Origin: Sphingobacterium griseoflavum
GTDB lineage: Bacteria > Bacteroidota > Bacteroidia > Sphingobacteriales > Sphingobacteriaceae
NCBI RefSeq assembly: GCF_014653155.1
Contig: NZ_BNAF01000009.1
Span: 1-64,000, forward strand
Length of the DNA: 64,000 bases
Direction of reading: 5' to 3'
The translations under genes were made by a program, and so were the position numbers. Position 1 is the stretch's first letter; each line of letters opens with the position of its first letter. The notes beneath the pieces were generated by a model. That model did no database searches. It was not told the origin of the DNA and saw nothing but the letters and a program-made list of their open reading frames with translations. Positions 1-8,973 of this stretch are shown piece after piece.

Positions 1-579
1 CCCAAAGAAGGAGGCCGCAAAGACCAGCAGGATCAGGAAGAACAGAAAATTGAACACCCCGTTGGTGGAAAGGGCGTTGAGCGCATCGCTGCCGAAGGTA
101 ATGGAGATGAACATCCCCAGCGCGACATAGATCACAATGATGAACAGCCCATAGAGCAGGGCCTGCGACACCCCTTTGCCGCGGGAGCCCGAGCGCTTGG
201 TGAAGAAGCTCACCGTTAGGGGCACCATCGGGAAGATGCAGGGCATGATGAAAGCGGCGAAGCCACCGATCAGGCCGGCTATAAAGATCCCCCAAAGCGA
301 TTGTTTCTCCGGTTTGCTATCCGCCGGCAGGCCGGCATCCGACAGCGATACGCTATCTTGGGCCACACTGTCCGCTTCGCCATCCGTAAAAATGAGGTCT
401 GTTGGTACAGCCAACAAACTGTCTTCCTCTTGTATTGATGAGTTGCTGTCCGGCACTGTTCCATCTGAAAATTCGACGCCGTCTATCGAAACCAAACTAT
501 CTTGCTGAGCGAAAACAGGAGTAAGGATAGATAAAGTTAGAAGATGTAGCAGTACACTGTACTTTATTAATAAACGCAT
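1..579 (-). CDS. dsbD: DsbD/CcdA-type thiol:disulfide interchange protein, partial (cut by left edge)
   Basis: The first 193 residues are visible and the gene runs off the window. They show a signal peptide (about 1-24, ending VFAQQ), an acidic Ser/Asp/Glu-rich linker (25-90), then DsbD-beta type membrane segments. The redox motif PCIFP lies at about 113-117 (Cys114), matching the first conserved cysteine of DsbD/CcdA. The family moves electrons from cytoplasmic thioredoxin across the inner membrane to periplasmic thiol proteins. No DsbD-alpha domain lies between signal and membrane part; a separate alpha-like protein is encoded just upstream on the same strand. A C-terminal thioredoxin domain is expected but lies outside the window. 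Confidence 0.85.
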   Translation of the reverse strand, partial: MRLLIKYSVLLHLLTLSILTPVFAQQDSLVSIDGVEFSDGTVPDSNSSIQEEDSLLAVPTDLIFTDGEADSVAQDSVSLSDAGLPADSKPEKQSLWGIFIAGLIGGFAAFIMPCIFPMVPLTVSFFTKRSGSRGKGVSQALLYGLFIIVIYVALGMFISITFGSDALNALSTNGVFNFLFFLILLVFAASFFG

Positions 580-603
580 GCCTGATGGATAAAGTGCTAA
601 AGT

Positions 604-633
604 AAAAAAAAGGCAGTAAACATACTGCCTTTT
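604..633 (-). terminator. Rho-independent terminator after the DsbD-alpha-like gene
   Basis: An 11-bp perfect stem (608-618 with 623-633) has a 4-nt loop and, read on the minus strand, is followed by a run of eight T. It lies between the DsbD-alpha-like gene and dsbD, so it should end or attenuate the upstream transcript. Confidence 0.8.
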
Positions 634-655
634 ATCGTTCTAATGTGCGCAATTA

Positions 656-1105
656 CTACTTAATTGTGACGTTGAATGCATATTCGTCGGGCGGAAGGCA
701 CTGACTTTTGTCACAGGCCATAAACTCAACCACGCCTTTTACCACGGTCTGGTTTTTATTTAACTTCACTTTCTGCTGGAACGTCACCTCCTTGGTATAA
801 TAGGGCACATTCATTTTAAAGTCTTTCTCATATTTGGATTGAGGAGCTGGCGCTGCAACTTTACCATTTAGCGCAAAGTCACTAGATGATGTAAATTGAA
901 ATGTCGTCGAGATTGGTCCTCCATCGGGAACGTTCAATCCGTATATGTGCCAACCCTCTTGAATAGTGGCCTTTACAAAAACAACGGCCTCTTTACTATT
1001 GAGTTTTTTTGATGCTACGGACCACTTTACCGGGTTGTAGATCTGTGCGGCTGCGCTAAAAACCGTGCATACCACAACAGCAACTATTAAGCTTAATTTT
1101 TTCAT
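656..1105 (-). CDS. Free-standing DsbD N-terminal (alpha) domain protein, periplasmic
   Basis: A 149-residue secreted protein with signal peptide 1-20 (MKKLSLIVAV..., cleavage before Gln21) and one immunoglobulin-like DsbD-alpha domain. The cysteine pair Cys131/Cys136 sits in ACDKSQCLPP, the typical DsbD-alpha active-site hairpin. It probably accepts electrons from the membrane DsbD encoded next and passes them to periplasmic partners; that role is inferred from family and neighbour. The frame is open further upstream, to 1192, but that extension puts charged residues before the signal peptide; 1129 is another possible ATG. I chose 1105 because it gives a normal signal sequence. Confidence 0.8.
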   Translation of the reverse strand: MKKLSLIVAVVVCTVFSAAAQIYNPVKWSVASKKLNSKEAVVFVKATIQEGWHIYGLNVPDGGPISTTFQFTSSSDFALNGKVAAPAPQSKYEKDFKMNVPYYTKEVTFQQKVKLNKNQTVVKGVVEFMACDKSQCLPPDEYAFNVTIK

Positions 1106-1221
1106 CTGTTTAATCGCATTTTCTTTCATAGACGCAAAACTTTTTCTAAGGTTTAAAACAAAGTTAAAAAATATTTGGTAAACACCACGCAATTTCCACC
1201 CTTCCTTCTGTCACTTAAAGG

Positions 1222-1995
1222 TTATATTAAAAAGCTAATTTCTTTCAAGTCGAAACGTTGCAAGCCTTGCTGGAGCAGCACGGCTAGCTTTCCTTCCAAA
1301 TCTACTCCTTGAATCGTACCGATGACTTCTTGGTCTTGCACCGCGAATTTGGAGGGAATGCCTCGACGATATAAATTAGCGTTGTATGAAGTTCGCAAAG
1401 CCTCCGTGTCCTGTATGTCATGCAGCTGGTAATAACGCAGAAGCTCGTACAACAGGTCAATGCAGCATTCTTCGATAACTATGGTATCCGTCCTTCCATT
1501 TTCCAATCGTATGGACGTGGCATTTTTAACGAGTTGAGGCGGGAAGTGCAGTTGATTCACGTTAATACCTATGCCAATAATAGATGCCTGAATATATTCC
1601 CCGACAAGACGGTTTTCGATCAAGATACCGCCAATCTTTCGGTCTCCAGCATAGATGTCGTTTGGCCACTTGATCAGGGTTTGTAGGCCGTATTGCCTCA
1701 ATGCATATTGAATGCCTAGGCAGATAAGCATGTTTAGGCGAAAAGAGTGGCTGACATGAAGCGCCGCGGGGTTTACATGGAAGCTAAAAGTCAGGTTTTC
1801 GCCTTTGTTAGCGTGCCAGGTGCCGCCTCGCTGTCCCTTTCCTTTGGTTTGGTGTTTTGCCATAATGGCAGTGGCTTCCGGAAGTGGCTTAATATTTGAC
1901 AAAAGTTCTTTCAAATAATCGTTCGTAGACGATACCTCATCTAGAACAATTAAATTTTGTCTAAGGGAAAGTCGGGAAAATGTGTTATTTTGCAA
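1222..1995 (-). CDS. birA: Biotin--[acetyl-CoA-carboxylase] ligase, monofunctional
   Basis: BirA/LplA-type ligase of about 257 residues. It forms biotinyl-AMP and biotinylates the carrier domain of acetyl-CoA carboxylase. Visible motifs are GKGQRGGTW (biotinyl-AMP loop, about 52), KWPND (about 109), RKIGGILIE with the catalytic lysine (about 119) and GIGINVN (about 141). There is no N-terminal helix-turn-helix, so it lacks the repressor function of E. coli BirA. No ATG is available. The frame allows TTG at 2028 or TTG at 1995; I prefer 1995 because a consensus -7 box covers the 2028 codon, and the resulting MQNNTFS-like start fits homologues as I remember them. Confidence 0.9.
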   Translation of the reverse strand: MQNNTFSRLSLRQNLIVLDEVSSTNDYLKELLSNIKPLPEATAIMAKHQTKGKGQRGGTWHANKGENLTFSFHVNPAALHVSHSFRLNMLICLGIQYALRQYGLQTLIKWPNDIYAGDRKIGGILIENRLVGEYIQASIIGIGINVNQLHFPPQLVKNATSIRLENGRTDTIVIEECCIDLLYELLRYYQLHDIQDTEALRTSYNANLYRRGIPSKFAVQDQEVIGTIQGVDLEGKLAVLLQQGLQRFDLKEISFLI

Positions 1996-2025
1996 GAGAG
2001 AACATTTAAAATCGTAAATATTGTT

Positions 2026-2033
2026 CAAAACTA
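2026..2033 (-). promoter_or_regulatory. Probable -7 promoter box for birA (TAGTTTTG)
   Basis: A perfect match to the Bacteroidota -7 consensus TAnnTTTG on the minus strand. It would start transcription near 2019, inside the 5' end of the longest birA frame, which argues for the shorter TTG start at 1995. No convincing -33 TTG was found, so this rests on one element. Confidence 0.45.
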
Positions 2034-2043
2034 ATATTTTTTA

Positions 2044-2418
2044 ATGAGTAAAAGTACGAAAACACAGTTGTCGGGTAAACTAGCGGAGGTGGTCGTCTTG
2101 GGGATGCAGGAAAAGAAGGCACATGAGATCGTGCGATTGGATATGCGTAGTGTCAATGCAACCCTGTCAGATTATTTTGTAATTTGCCATGCCGATTCCA
2201 CCATACAAGTAAATGCGATAGCAAAAAGTGTAGAAGAAGAGGTGTATAAAGCATTTGGGCAGGAGCCTTGGCACAAAGAAGGGCATGGAAATGGTGAATG
2301 GATTTTGTTAGATTTCGTGGATGTTGTCGTTCATATCTTCAAAACAGAAAAAAGAAGTCATTATGGCATAGAAGATTTGTGGGGCGATGCGCAGGCACAG
2401 TCGTATCAAAGTGCTTAA
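2044..2418 (+). CDS. rsfS: Ribosome silencing factor RsfS
   Basis: A 124-residue protein of the Iojap/RsfS family, which binds ribosomal protein L14 on the large subunit and blocks 30S joining during starvation. The family core is visible: DYFVICHADST (about 43-53), an EPWHKEGHGNGEWILLD region and DVVVHIF followed by the conserved YGIEDLWGDA end. Length is normal. It is followed by ftsH after 35 bases, a common Bacteroidota pairing, so the two are probably cotranscribed. Confidence 0.95.
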   Translation: MSKSTKTQLSGKLAEVVVLGMQEKKAHEIVRLDMRSVNATLSDYFVICHADSTIQVNAIAKSVEEEVYKAFGQEPWHKEGHGNGEWILLDFVDVVVHIFKTEKRSHYGIEDLWGDAQAQSYQSA

Positions 2419-2453
2419 AATTTAACAGAGAAGGAAAGATATAATAGATTATA

Positions 2454-4526
2454 ATGAAGAAAATCCCAAATAAGAAAGTGACCCCAGTTCCGCCGAAATT
2501 TAATATGATGTGGCTATGGATATTGATTATCCTTGGTTTCTTCGGGCTACAGTATTTTTTTAGCAGTGAGTCTACTAAAAAGATTACGTATGCTGAATTT
2601 GAAGAAAAGATGCTTCGTCCGGGAGATGTTGAAAAGCTTGTCGCTTTCAAGAATAACGACTTAATAGATGTTGAGGTATATATCAAGAAAGACAAACTGA
2701 GCGAAGAGAAATATAAGGATGTTGCACCTAACGCGAACTCCCTAATGTTGAGCCCTTCCGTCGGGCCTCAGTATGTATTTACGGAACCTTCTGCGGATAT
2801 TTTAGATAAAAAGCTACAGGCTTCGCAAGATAGCCTACAGGCTGGCCAGCCGAAGATAGCTGTGAGCTACGAAGATCGTTCTAATCCTTGGGCCGGTTGG
2901 TTCATCTCCTTCATGCTGCCGTTGTTGATTATTGTCGCCATTTGGATGTTATTGATGCGTCGCATGGGCGGAGGCGCTGGCAGTGGCGGCGGAGCAATAT
3001 TTAACATCGGTAAATCCAAAGCGCAGCTTTTCGATAAGGAATCCCAGATCAATATTACATTTAACGACGTTGCTGGGTTGGAGGAAGCGAAGACGGAGGT
3101 GATGGAAATCGTGGATTTTCTGAAAAACCCAAAAAAATATACCGATTTAGGAGGTAAGATCCCAAAGGGGGCACTGTTGGTGGGCCCTCCGGGCACAGGT
3201 AAAACGTTGCTTGCCAAAGCGGTTGCAGGTGAAGCGCAGGTTCCATTTTTCTCTTTATCCGGATCCGATTTTGTAGAAATGTTTGTCGGTGTGGGCGCTT
3301 CTCGCGTACGGGATCTATTTAAGCAAGCGAAGGAAAAAGCTCCATGTATTATTTTTATCGACGAGATTGATGCGATAGGTCGGGCGCGTGGTAAGAACTC
3401 GGTTATGGGGGGGAATGATGAGCGAGAGAACACGCTGAATCAGCTACTCGTGGAAATGGACGGTTTCGGAACGAACCTAGGCGTGATTATTTTAGCCGCT
3501 ACAAACCGGCTCGATGTGTTGGATTCCGCGCTTTTGCGCCCAGGTCGGTTTGATCGACAGATCTCCATTGATAAACCTGATTTGCTGGGGCGAGAGCACA
3601 TCTTCAACGTGCATTTAAAGCCGCTCAAGCTCTCCGAAGAGGTGGATGCGAAAAAGCTCTCTGCACAAACTCCAGGATTTGCTGGGGCGGAAATTGCAAA
3701 CGTTTGTAACGAAGCCGCGCTTATTGCTGCCCGTAAAAACAAAAAAGCGATCGATATGCAGGATTTTCAAGATGCTGTTGATCGCGTTATTGGCGGGCTT
3801 GAAAAGAAAAATAAGATTATTTCGCCTGATGAAAAGAAAATTGTCGCTTACCACGAGGCAGGCCATGCCATAGCCGGTTGGTTTTTAGAATATGCTGACC
3901 CACTGGTTAAGGTTTCTATCGTGCCACGTGGTGTCGCAGCATTGGGTTATGCGCAGTATCTTCCAAAAGAACAGTTCCTTTATACGACGGAGCAATTGCT
4001 AGACAGCATGTGTATGACAATGGGTGGGCGCGTTGCGGAAGACATTACCTTCGGGCGGATCAGCACGGGCGCGCAAAACGATTTAGAGCGTATCACCAAG
4101 TTAGCTTATGCGATGACAGCAGTGTACGGTATGAATGATAAGGTCGGTAATGTCTCGTTTCGGGACAGTTCGGGTGACTCGCAATTCCAAAAGCCATATT
4201 CCGACCAAACCGCGGAATTGATCGACGAAGAGGTTCGTATTTTAATCTCGGCGGTGTATGAGCGTACGAGACAATTGCTGCTTGAAAAACAGGAAGGACT
4301 GATTAAGATTGCTGAAAAATTGTTAGAAAAAGAAATTTTGTTCCAAAGCGATCTAGAAGAGATTTTGGGAAAGCGGCCTTTTGAAAACCGAACGACTTAT
4401 GACGAGTTCGTAAATGGTGGTGCCGATGGTGGAGGAGTTCCACAAACGGATTTACCCTTGGGTCTTCCCCCTGATACGGGAAACGGCGAGGTGAAAGCAG
4501 AAAATGAAGATGATTTCAAAGGATAA
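2454..4526 (+). CDS. ftsH: ATP-dependent zinc metalloprotease FtsH
   Basis: Full-length FtsH, 690 residues, an inner-membrane AAA+ protease that degrades misassembled membrane proteins and some short-lived cytosolic ones. TM helix 19-36, periplasmic domain to about 145, TM helix 148-168, Gly-rich linker, Walker A GPPGTGKT (244-251), Walker B IIFIDEID (299-306), second region of homology ending LLRPGRFDR (about 368), zinc motif HEAGH (467-471). The C-terminal tail is acidic and Gly/Pro-rich. It follows rsfS and is closed by a strong hairpin at 4552. Confidence 0.98.
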   Translation: MKKIPNKKVTPVPPKFNMMWLWILIILGFFGLQYFFSSESTKKITYAEFEEKMLRPGDVEKLVAFKNNDLIDVEVYIKKDKLSEEKYKDVAPNANSLMLSPSVGPQYVFTEPSADILDKKLQASQDSLQAGQPKIAVSYEDRSNPWAGWFISFMLPLLIIVAIWMLLMRRMGGGAGSGGGAIFNIGKSKAQLFDKESQINITFNDVAGLEEAKTEVMEIVDFLKNPKKYTDLGGKIPKGALLVGPPGTGKTLLAKAVAGEAQVPFFSLSGSDFVEMFVGVGASRVRDLFKQAKEKAPCIIFIDEIDAIGRARGKNSVMGGNDERENTLNQLLVEMDGFGTNLGVIILAATNRLDVLDSALLRPGRFDRQISIDKPDLLGREHIFNVHLKPLKLSEEVDAKKLSAQTPGFAGAEIANVCNEAALIAARKNKKAIDMQDFQDAVDRVIGGLEKKNKIISPDEKKIVAYHEAGHAIAGWFLEYADPLVKVSIVPRGVAALGYAQYLPKEQFLYTTEQLLDSMCMTMGGRVAEDITFGRISTGAQNDLERITKLAYAMTAVYGMNDKVGNVSFRDSSGDSQFQKPYSDQTAELIDEEVRILISAVYERTRQLLLEKQEGLIKIAEKLLEKEILFQSDLEEILGKRPFENRTTYDEFVNGGADGGGVPQTDLPLGLPPDTGNGEVKAENEDDFKG

Positions 4527-4551
4527 CTATCTTTGGCTTTAAATATAGTAT

Positions 4552-4584
4552 ACTTCCTTCGCCTACAGCGAGGGAAGTTTCTTT
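4552..4584 (+). terminator. Terminator-like hairpin after ftsH
   Basis: An 11-bp stem (4552-4562 with 4568-4578, one G-T wobble) with a 5-nt loop is followed by the T-rich stretch TTTCTTTA. A perfect -7-like TATCTTTG lies just upstream (4528-4535), so the hairpin may instead sit in the leader of the LUD-domain gene. Confidence 0.6.
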
Positions 4585-4612
4585 ACGAGGGTTTAGGTTT
4601 CGTAACGTACAG

Positions 4613-5260
4613 ATGAATATTAGAAATACAACGGCAAAAGAACGGATGCTGAAAAAGATTCGTCAGGCTTTACTTCAGAAGAGAGACAATCCCTATTTGG
4701 ATTTTGAGGACTCGCCCTTGTATAAGGATGAAGAGGAGGCGCTGGATGTCACTTTTGCCCGTGAACTGACGGAAGTCGGAGGACATTTTGTTTACTGTGA
4801 TGGAGAGATTAGCGTGATTGAAAACCTGATATTACTTGCTGAGACGCTGGAAGTCACGAAAATATTTGCCTGGGAGCCAAGTATACAGAAATTGCTCGAC
4901 CAATATGGTTTTCCGGTCTACACCGGCGCGCATCACTTTTCGGAAGCTGAGATGAGTATTACGAGTTGTGAGTCGCTTGTTGCGCGAAGCGGTAGCGTAT
5001 TGATTGCTAATGCCGAGGGAGGCGGGAGAAAACTCGCTGCATATCCCCCGATACATGTTGTTATAGCGAAAGCTTCCCAGTTGGTGATGGATGTTAAGCA
5101 TAGCCTGCGGAGGATCCAAGAGAAATACAGCGGGGTGCACCCATCCATGCTTAGATTGGTTACAGGGCCTAGTCGTTCTAAGGCAGTCGAAAATGAAATG
5201 GTTATTGGATCGCACGGATCTAAGGCGTTATATGTTTTTTTACTAGAAGATCGATTTTAA
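4613..5260 (+). CDS. LUD-domain protein (LutC/YkgG family)
   Basis: A 215-residue LUD-domain protein. Family features are ITSCESLVARSGS (about 119-131), the AAYPPIHVVIA stretch and the C-terminal TGPSRSKAVE...GSHGSKALYVFLLED block. Characterised relatives are the LutC subunit of lactate oxidation, but neither lutA nor lutB is here, so a lactate role cannot be assumed. It sits between ftsH and a rhomboid protease, 9 bases before the latter, which suggests cotranscription. Its biochemical function is unknown. Confidence 0.8.
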   Translation: MNIRNTTAKERMLKKIRQALLQKRDNPYLDFEDSPLYKDEEEALDVTFARELTEVGGHFVYCDGEISVIENLILLAETLEVTKIFAWEPSIQKLLDQYGFPVYTGAHHFSEAEMSITSCESLVARSGSVLIANAEGGGRKLAAYPPIHVVIAKASQLVMDVKHSLRRIQEKYSGVHPSMLRLVTGPSRSKAVENEMVIGSHGSKALYVFLLEDRF

Positions 5261-5269
5261 AGAAAAGCC

Positions 5270-5902
5270 ATGATCAATAATTTATACAATACGCCAGTCG
5301 CCACTGCAATCTTTGGTTTGACACTGGTGTTTAGCCTTTATGTATTTTCCAATCCGCAATGGTTCGGCCGATGGATGCTGCATCCCTTCGGTATCTACCG
5401 CAATAAAAGTCGCTATTATACGATATTTACCAGTGGATTGATTCATAAGGACTGGATGCACCTTCTGTTCAACATGGTTACTTTTTACTATTTTGGATTC
5501 TCCTTGGAAGCTATGTTTGTGCAATTCAGTGGATCAACCGGGCATCTTCTTTTCGCATTACTATATGTGATAAGCATGGTATTAAGCGACATTCCCACCA
5601 TTTTGCAGCAAAAGAACAACCCCGGTTACTATAGTCTCGGCGCCTCCGGATCTGTTTGTGCCATATTATTCAGCTTTATTCTTTTTCAACCAAAAGCACA
5701 GCTAGGTGTTTTTATGATTATACCGATGCCTGCCTATTTGTTTGCTCTCCTTTTTGTCGGATACAGCATGTGGGCTGCAAAGAAGTCGTCGGACGGCATC
5801 AATCACGATGCGCATCTTTTTGGAGCACTAACCGGTGTGCTGATCACCCTATTGATGTATCCTTGGGTGTTCAGGCATTTCATTGGGAGCTTCATAGGCT
5901 AG
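5270..5902 (+). CDS. Rhomboid family intramembrane serine protease
   Basis: A 210-residue polytopic protein with the rhomboid catalytic motif GASGS (Ser126) and the dyad histidine in the later helix (His182, in [11 protein letters not shown]). An earlier [11 protein letters not shown] segment (about 59-69) matches the conserved HxxxxHLxxN of the family. About six TM helices are predicted by eye. It cleaves membrane proteins within the bilayer; the substrate is unknown. The stop overlaps the convergent yifB end by four bases. Confidence 0.9.
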   Translation: MINNLYNTPVATAIFGLTLVFSLYVFSNPQWFGRWMLHPFGIYRNKSRYYTIFTSGLIHKDWMHLLFNMVTFYYFGFSLEAMFVQFSGSTGHLLFALLYVISMVLSDIPTILQQKNNPGYYSLGASGSVCAILFSFILFQPKAQLGVFMIIPMPAYLFALLFVGYSMWAAKKSSDGINHDAHLFGALTGVLITLLMYPWVFRHFIGSFIG

Positions 5903-7437
5903 CCTGCCCAGTTTTCCCGATCAAGACTTCGAAAGTGAATGGCTTCTGCCAAATGTTCGTTCTGTATTTCTATGGAATCTTCCATGTCGGCGATGGTGCG
6001 CGCGACTTTCAGAATACGGTCGTAGGCCCGCGCTGATAGGCCTAGTTTTTCCATGGCCTTTTTTAGTAGTAATGTACCTTCCTCCGTTATGCGGCATACG
6101 TCTCTCGCGATTTTCGTACCCATTTGTGCGTTGCAATGAATTTGCGGCGTGTCGATGAACCTTTTCGCCTGCATCTGCCTTGCGCGTACAACACGCTCAC
6201 GAATATGCATGCTTTTCTCACAAGGCGTGTCTTTCGCGAGCTCACTAAACTCCACAGGGGTCACTTCGACATGTAGGTCGATACGATCCAGCAATGGGCC
6301 AGATATTTTGCTTAAATAGCGCTGCACGACAGCACTTCCGCATATGCATTCTTTTTCCGGGTGGTTATAGTAGCCACAAGGGCAGGGGTTCATGGCAGCA
6401 ATTAGCATGAAACTTGCCGGATAATCAACCGAGAACCGAGCCCTCGAGATGGTGATGCTGCGCGACTCCAGCGGCTGTCGCATCACTTCCAGTACAGACC
6501 GTTTGAACTCCGGCAGTTCGTCGAGAAACAAGACACCATGGTGCGCGAGCGAGATTTCTCCCGGCTGGGGATAGGAACCTCCACCTACCAGCGCCACATC
6601 TGATATCGTATGATGTGGTGCTCGAAATGGTCGGGTCGTCATGAGCGACGCCTGCCCCTGCAACTGTCCGGCTACCGAATGTATCTTCGTGGTTTCTATG
6701 GATTCCTGTATGGTTAGTGGTGGTAGTACTGTCGGCAAGCGCTTTGCTAACATCGTTTTGCCTGCACCTGGAGGGCCAATCAGTATGACATTGTGACCGC
6801 CCGCCGCCGCTATTTCTAAAGCCCGTTTTATATTTTCCTGTCCCCTCACATCCGCAAAATCGACATCATAATTGTTAATGTGATGAAGAAAGGCGGTGTC
6901 AATATCGATCGTAACGGGGTCTATTTTTTCTTCTGCGTTGAAAAATGAAACAATCTGTTGTAAATTACTGACGGCGAGCACCTGAATATTTTGAACAGCA
7001 GCGGCTTCCTTTGCGTTGGCTTCGGGCAAGATGATGCCTTTAAACCCATCTTTTTCGGCCTGAACCGCAACAGGTAGCGCACCCTTGATAGGCTGAATAT
7101 CGCCATCCAAGGACAGTTCGCCTAAAATGAGGTAATCGTTCAGCAAGTCACCTGTCATTTGCCCAGAGGCAGCGAGTATGCCGACAGCCATAGATAGGTC
7201 ATAGCCAGAACCTTCTTTTCGGATATCGGCAGGAGCCAAATTGACAACAATTTTCTGTCGCGGCATGCGAAAGCCTATCGTTGCGATCGCACTTTCTATC
7301 CGCTGCCAGCTTTCTTTAATTGCGCTATCAGGTAAACCCACGATATAATATTTGGTTCCGGTAGAGATGTGCACTTCGACGGTGATGGTAGTAGCCTCTA
7401 TGCCATGGACGGCACTGCTGAAAGTTTTAACGAGCAT
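5899..7437 (-). CDS. YifB/ComM family Mg-chelatase-like AAA+ ATPase
   Basis: A 512-residue protein with an N-terminal Lon-substrate-like fold (1-180), Walker A GPPGAGKT (221-228), the Mg-chelatase AAA+ core and a C-terminal helical domain. The NPCPCGYY and ECICG cysteines typical of this family are present. ComM relatives are hexameric helicases promoting branch migration during natural transformation. No competence genes are adjacent; it faces the divergent YtxH operon. Length and motif order are complete. Confidence 0.92.
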   Translation of the reverse strand: MLVKTFSSAVHGIEATTITVEVHISTGTKYYIVGLPDSAIKESWQRIESAIATIGFRMPRQKIVVNLAPADIRKEGSGYDLSMAVGILAASGQMTGDLLNDYLILGELSLDGDIQPIKGALPVAVQAEKDGFKGIILPEANAKEAAAVQNIQVLAVSNLQQIVSFFNAEEKIDPVTIDIDTAFLHHINNYDVDFADVRGQENIKRALEIAAAGGHNVILIGPPGAGKTMLAKRLPTVLPPLTIQESIETTKIHSVAGQLQGQASLMTTRPFRAPHHTISDVALVGGGSYPQPGEISLAHHGVLFLDELPEFKRSVLEVMRQPLESRSITISRARFSVDYPASFMLIAAMNPCPCGYYNHPEKECICGSAVVQRYLSKISGPLLDRIDLHVEVTPVEFSELAKDTPCEKSMHIRERVVRARQMQAKRFIDTPQIHCNAQMGTKIARDVCRITEEGTLLLKKAMEKLGLSARAYDRILKVARTIADMEDSIEIQNEHLAEAIHFRSLDRENWAG

Positions 7438-7598
7438 ATTGATTTACAAATGGTTGCTTTAAAGATAAAGAATAAGAAACAAAAATCAAATTTGCCGAAA
7501 AGCGCGGGGGTAAGTTTGGATGGATTTTTGTTGTTTTCCGCCTGATGCATAAAGGGCATCAAAATAGTTTTGTATTTTTAAAACGATTAGAACGATCA

Positions 7599-7630
7599 TT
7601 TGTTAAACATATATCGTCTATATAACTTTA
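7599..7630 (+). promoter_or_regulatory. Probable promoter of the YtxH operon
   Basis: A TTTG -33 element (7599-7602), a 20-nt spacer and a TAACTTTA -7 box (7623-7630, one mismatch to TAnnTTTG). A perfect -7 match TAGTTTTG also occurs at 7565-7572 and could be a second start. Confidence 0.5.
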
Positions 7631-7652
7631 GCATTATTAAAAGACAAATCAT

Positions 7653-7922
7653 ATGAACGAAAATGGTAAAATAGTGACAGCGTTACTAGCAGGCTTAGCA
7701 GCTGGCGCGGTATTGGGATTGTTATTCGCACCTGAAAAAGGGTCCGAAACAAGAGATAAGATTCAGGATTCGTTGGCTGATCTGGGAGAGGCGATCAAAG
7801 AGCGCGCAGAGGAACAGCTGGATCAGCTACAGGACCTGAAAGAAAAATTGGTGTCTGTTGTTAAATCCAAAGTTTCCAAGGCAGAGTCCATCATTGACGA
7901 CGAAATCGAAGAGCACGCATAG
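7653..7922 (+). CDS. YtxH domain-containing envelope protein
   Basis: An 89-residue protein with one N-terminal TM helix (about 7-26, rich in Ala, Gly and Leu), the FAPEKGSETRDKI motif typical of YtxH, then a long charged amphipathic helix. Relatives are stress-inducible, membrane-anchored proteins without known enzymatic activity. It is the first gene of a three-gene operon with a holin-X-like protein and an unknown protein. Confidence 0.85.
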   Translation: MNENGKIVTALLAGLAAGAVLGLLFAPEKGSETRDKIQDSLADLGEAIKERAEEQLDQLQDLKEKLVSVVKSKVSKAESIIDDEIEEHA

Positions 7923-7937
7923 TGTAATGCAGGATAA

Positions 7938-7957
7938 GGGGCTGCGCAGGTAGCCCC
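7938..7957 (+). terminator. Weak hairpin downstream of the YtxH gene
   Basis: A 6-bp GC-rich stem (7938-7943 with 7952-7957) is followed after 11 bases by a T run. It may partly terminate transcription and lower expression of the next two genes. Confidence 0.4.
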
Positions 7958-8063
7958 ATAAGTTTAACTTTTTTAGGGTTTGAGAGATGCAAAGCTTGGC
8001 TTTTGTTTCTGCTCGTGCAAGGTACACGATGTACGCTATCGCCCTTAATTTTGAGAGGAATTC

Positions 8064-8483
8064 ATGGAAGAAGAAAAATTTTCGTTTAGCGGAACGTTCC
8101 AAAAAGGAAAGGAATACGTTGATACGCAGATAAAGTTGTTGAAGTTGCGAGCCCTCGCAAAGGGCTCTCGTATTGCGGGGTCGTTAGTACTTGACGTCTC
8201 CAAAGTAGTCCTTACCTTGTTTATTATATTCTTTTGTTCGTTGGCACTCGGTTTTTTTCTAGGTGAATTGCTACATAGCAATGCCTTGGGTTTTCTGCTT
8301 ACGGGCGTGATTTTCTTTGTGATCTTGCTGCTCATCCGAGCTTTTGAACCGAAGCTGGAGGCTATTTTTATGAACTTGACCATAAAAAAATTGGCAAACA
8401 AGTGGGATGGCGATGAAGACGATGATGTGATTGAAGAGAAAGTTAAAACGACTATAGATGAAGAGTTCGCAAAAAATAAATAA
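8064..8483 (+). CDS. Holin-X-like (phage holin superfamily III) membrane protein
   Basis: A 139-residue protein with an amphipathic N-terminal part, two TM helices (about 47-67 and 73-93) and an acidic C-terminal tail. The arrangement matches the putative holin-X family found in chromosomes of Bacteroidota and Actinobacteria. There is no lysin or phage gene nearby, so a lysis function is unlikely; a structural or stress role in the inner membrane is more plausible. Its 3' end overlaps the next gene by 26 bases. Confidence 0.75.
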   Translation: MEEEKFSFSGTFQKGKEYVDTQIKLLKLRALAKGSRIAGSLVLDVSKVVLTLFIIFFCSLALGFFLGELLHSNALGFLLTGVIFFVILLLIRAFEPKLEAIFMNLTIKKLANKWDGDEDDDVIEEKVKTTIDEEFAKNK

Positions 8484-8973
8484 CCTACAGGATTTAAAAG
8501 CAGAGATCGCTCGCGTCAATGTGCGAAAAAGGGAGCAAGAAGCTTACCTGCTTGATCAATACGGTTTGTTGAAAAATAAAATCGAGGCTCCATTACGTTT
8601 CGTGAAAAACATGACAGCCGTTGTTCCAGGAGCCGGTATCGTAAAGGGGGTTGCCAATAACATCAGTAAGGCGATGAAAGGCAAAGACGCGGACTGGTTG
8701 ACGAATGTCCTACAGATTGGAACTCCTTTGGTATTAAATTCCACGTTGCTCAAAAACGCTGGCTGGTTGAAAAAAGCGGTTGTGCTATTGGCTTCTGAAA
8801 CAGCCGTAGGACAAGTTAATCAAAATAAAATCAGTTCGTTCATCAGTCGTGTTACGAGCTTTATTAAACCCAAAGGAGGCAAGAAGAAAAAGAAAAAAAA
8901 TCTCCCTACAGGCTTAGTTGTCGAGGATGAAAGTCCTGACTTTGGCCTTCCAAGCAATAGTGAGACATATTAG
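8458..8973 (+). CDS. Unknown protein of the YtxH/holin operon
   Basis: A 171-residue protein of unrecognised family. The N-terminal 45 residues look like a charged coiled coil, the middle (about 55-120) is moderately hydrophobic with a [18 protein letters not shown] stretch, and the tail holds a run of six lysines before an acidic end. Its start overlaps the preceding gene by 26 bases, which suggests translational coupling. It converges on the fucose synthase gene with a 4-base overlap. Function unknown. Confidence 0.75.
   Translation: MKSSQKINNLQDLKAEIARVNVRKREQEAYLLDQYGLLKNKIEAPLRFVKNMTAVVPGAGIVKGVANNISKAMKGKDADWLTNVLQIGTPLVLNSTLLKNAGWLKKAVVLLASETAVGQVNQNKISSFISRVTSFIKPKGGKKKKKKNLPTGLVVEDESPDFGLPSNSETY

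Noticed and set aside
176-508. 110-residue plus-strand frame opposite dsbD
   Set aside because: Antisense to the signal peptide, linker and first membrane segments of DsbD, which are well formed.
2867-3433. 188-residue open frame antisense to ftsH
   Set aside because: Composition is that of an antisense shadow; ftsH on the other strand has all expected motifs over this range.
8064-8483. Phage remnant suggested by the holin-like gene
   Set aside because: No lysin, capsid, integrase or attachment repeats are nearby; neighbours are ordinary chromosomal genes.
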